A stretch of 5,686 bases of DNA from an uncultured Balneolaceae bacterium (GTDB taxonomy: Bacteria; Bacteroidota; Rhodothermia; Balneolales; Balneolaceae), in contig CALKWT010000120.1 of NCBI GenBank assembly GCA_938003885.1, positions 1-5,686 of the forward strand. Reading direction: 5' to 3'. Position 1 is the first letter of the stretch. Every line of letters begins with the position of its first letter. The notes under the pieces were generated by a model. The model saw only the letters and a list, made by a program, of their open reading frames with translations, was not told where the DNA came from and did not search any database. The translations under genes and the position numbers were made by a program. This document shows positions 5,478-5,686 of the stretch, piece after piece.

Positions 5478-5686
5478 ATGAATTTTGATCCAAAGAAATA
5501 TCTCAAGAAATTTGAGCTTAGTGAATTTCCGCAACCGGAGATCATTCAACTGAATTATCCGGTACTTATGTGTCACGGTTTCGGCGGGTTTCTCTCCATG
5601 ATTGTTCCGACTCCTATGCATGAGAGCTGTATGCGATTGCGGAGTATGGGAATTGTGACGTTTGCCCCCAACGTTGTTCCCTATGC
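5478..5686 (+). CDS. alpha/beta-hydrolase, lipase/esterase-like, N-terminal fragment
   Basis: Only the first 69 codons are present; the frame is open to the window end. After a polar 26-residue N-terminus the sequence has Tyr27-Pro-Val-Leu-Met-Cys and His33-Gly-Phe-Gly-Gly37. That is the first beta strand and oxyanion-hole loop typical of triacylglycerol lipases and related esterases. A helix with Cys51-x-x-Leu-x-x-x-Gly58 and a second strand Val60-Thr-Phe-Ala-Pro-Asn-Val-Val-Pro follow, in the expected lipase order. The catalytic Ser, Asp and His would lie beyond the window, so activity cannot be judged. There is no signal peptide at this start, suggesting a cytoplasmic enzyme. A GTG at 5469, overlapping the previous stop, is a possible alternative start that adds only three residues. 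It lies 5 bp after the small membrane protein and is probably co-transcribed with it. Confidence 0.8.
   Translation, partial: MNFDPKKYLKKFELSEFPQPEIIQLNYPVLMCHGFGGFLSMIVPTPMHESCMRLRSMGIVTFAPNVVPY

Overview
The window reads as ordinary chromosomal DNA from a Gram-negative bacterium, most likely of the Bacteroidota/Balneolota group. This is inferred from two things. Almost none of the starts has a Shine-Dalgarno sequence, and several families (the AsmA-like C-terminus, the tandem acetyltransferase-like protein, the NRAMP-like carrier) look like versions common in that group. I see no rRNA, tRNA, insertion sequence, CRISPR array or phage gene.

Layout: the C-terminal end of an AsmA-like protein (2-265, +) converges on an MscS-type mechanosensitive channel (327-1187, -). 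A 464-bp gap rich in inverted repeats follows (1188-1651). Next are two membrane transporters in tandem on the plus strand, a divergent NRAMP/SLC11-like carrier (1652-2899) and a TauE/SafE (TSUP) permease (2967-3755). They converge at close range on a GNAT-like protein (3771-4916, -). A 109-bp divergent spacer with two perfect palindromes separates that gene from a two-gene plus-strand unit: a small membrane-anchored protein of unknown function (5026-5472) and, 5 bp later, the start of an alpha/beta-hydrolase or lipase (5478 to the window end).

The most interesting item is the NRAMP-like carrier. Aligned by eye to well-studied NRAMPs, it has lost all four transition-metal ligand positions (DPGN in helix 1 is Gly-Ser-Gly-Ser; the Ala and Met of helix 6 are Thr and Leu). 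It also lacks the helix-3 acidic residues of the proton path, and Glu replaces a conserved helix-6 His. It is probably not a Mn/Fe importer and may carry a different substrate, perhaps related to that of its TSUP neighbour. Its upstream gap holds phased ATAGT motifs, a two-part stem-loop and a possible 24-codon leader ORF overlapping its start by ATGA. I see no defence system or gene cluster that is clearly new as a system.
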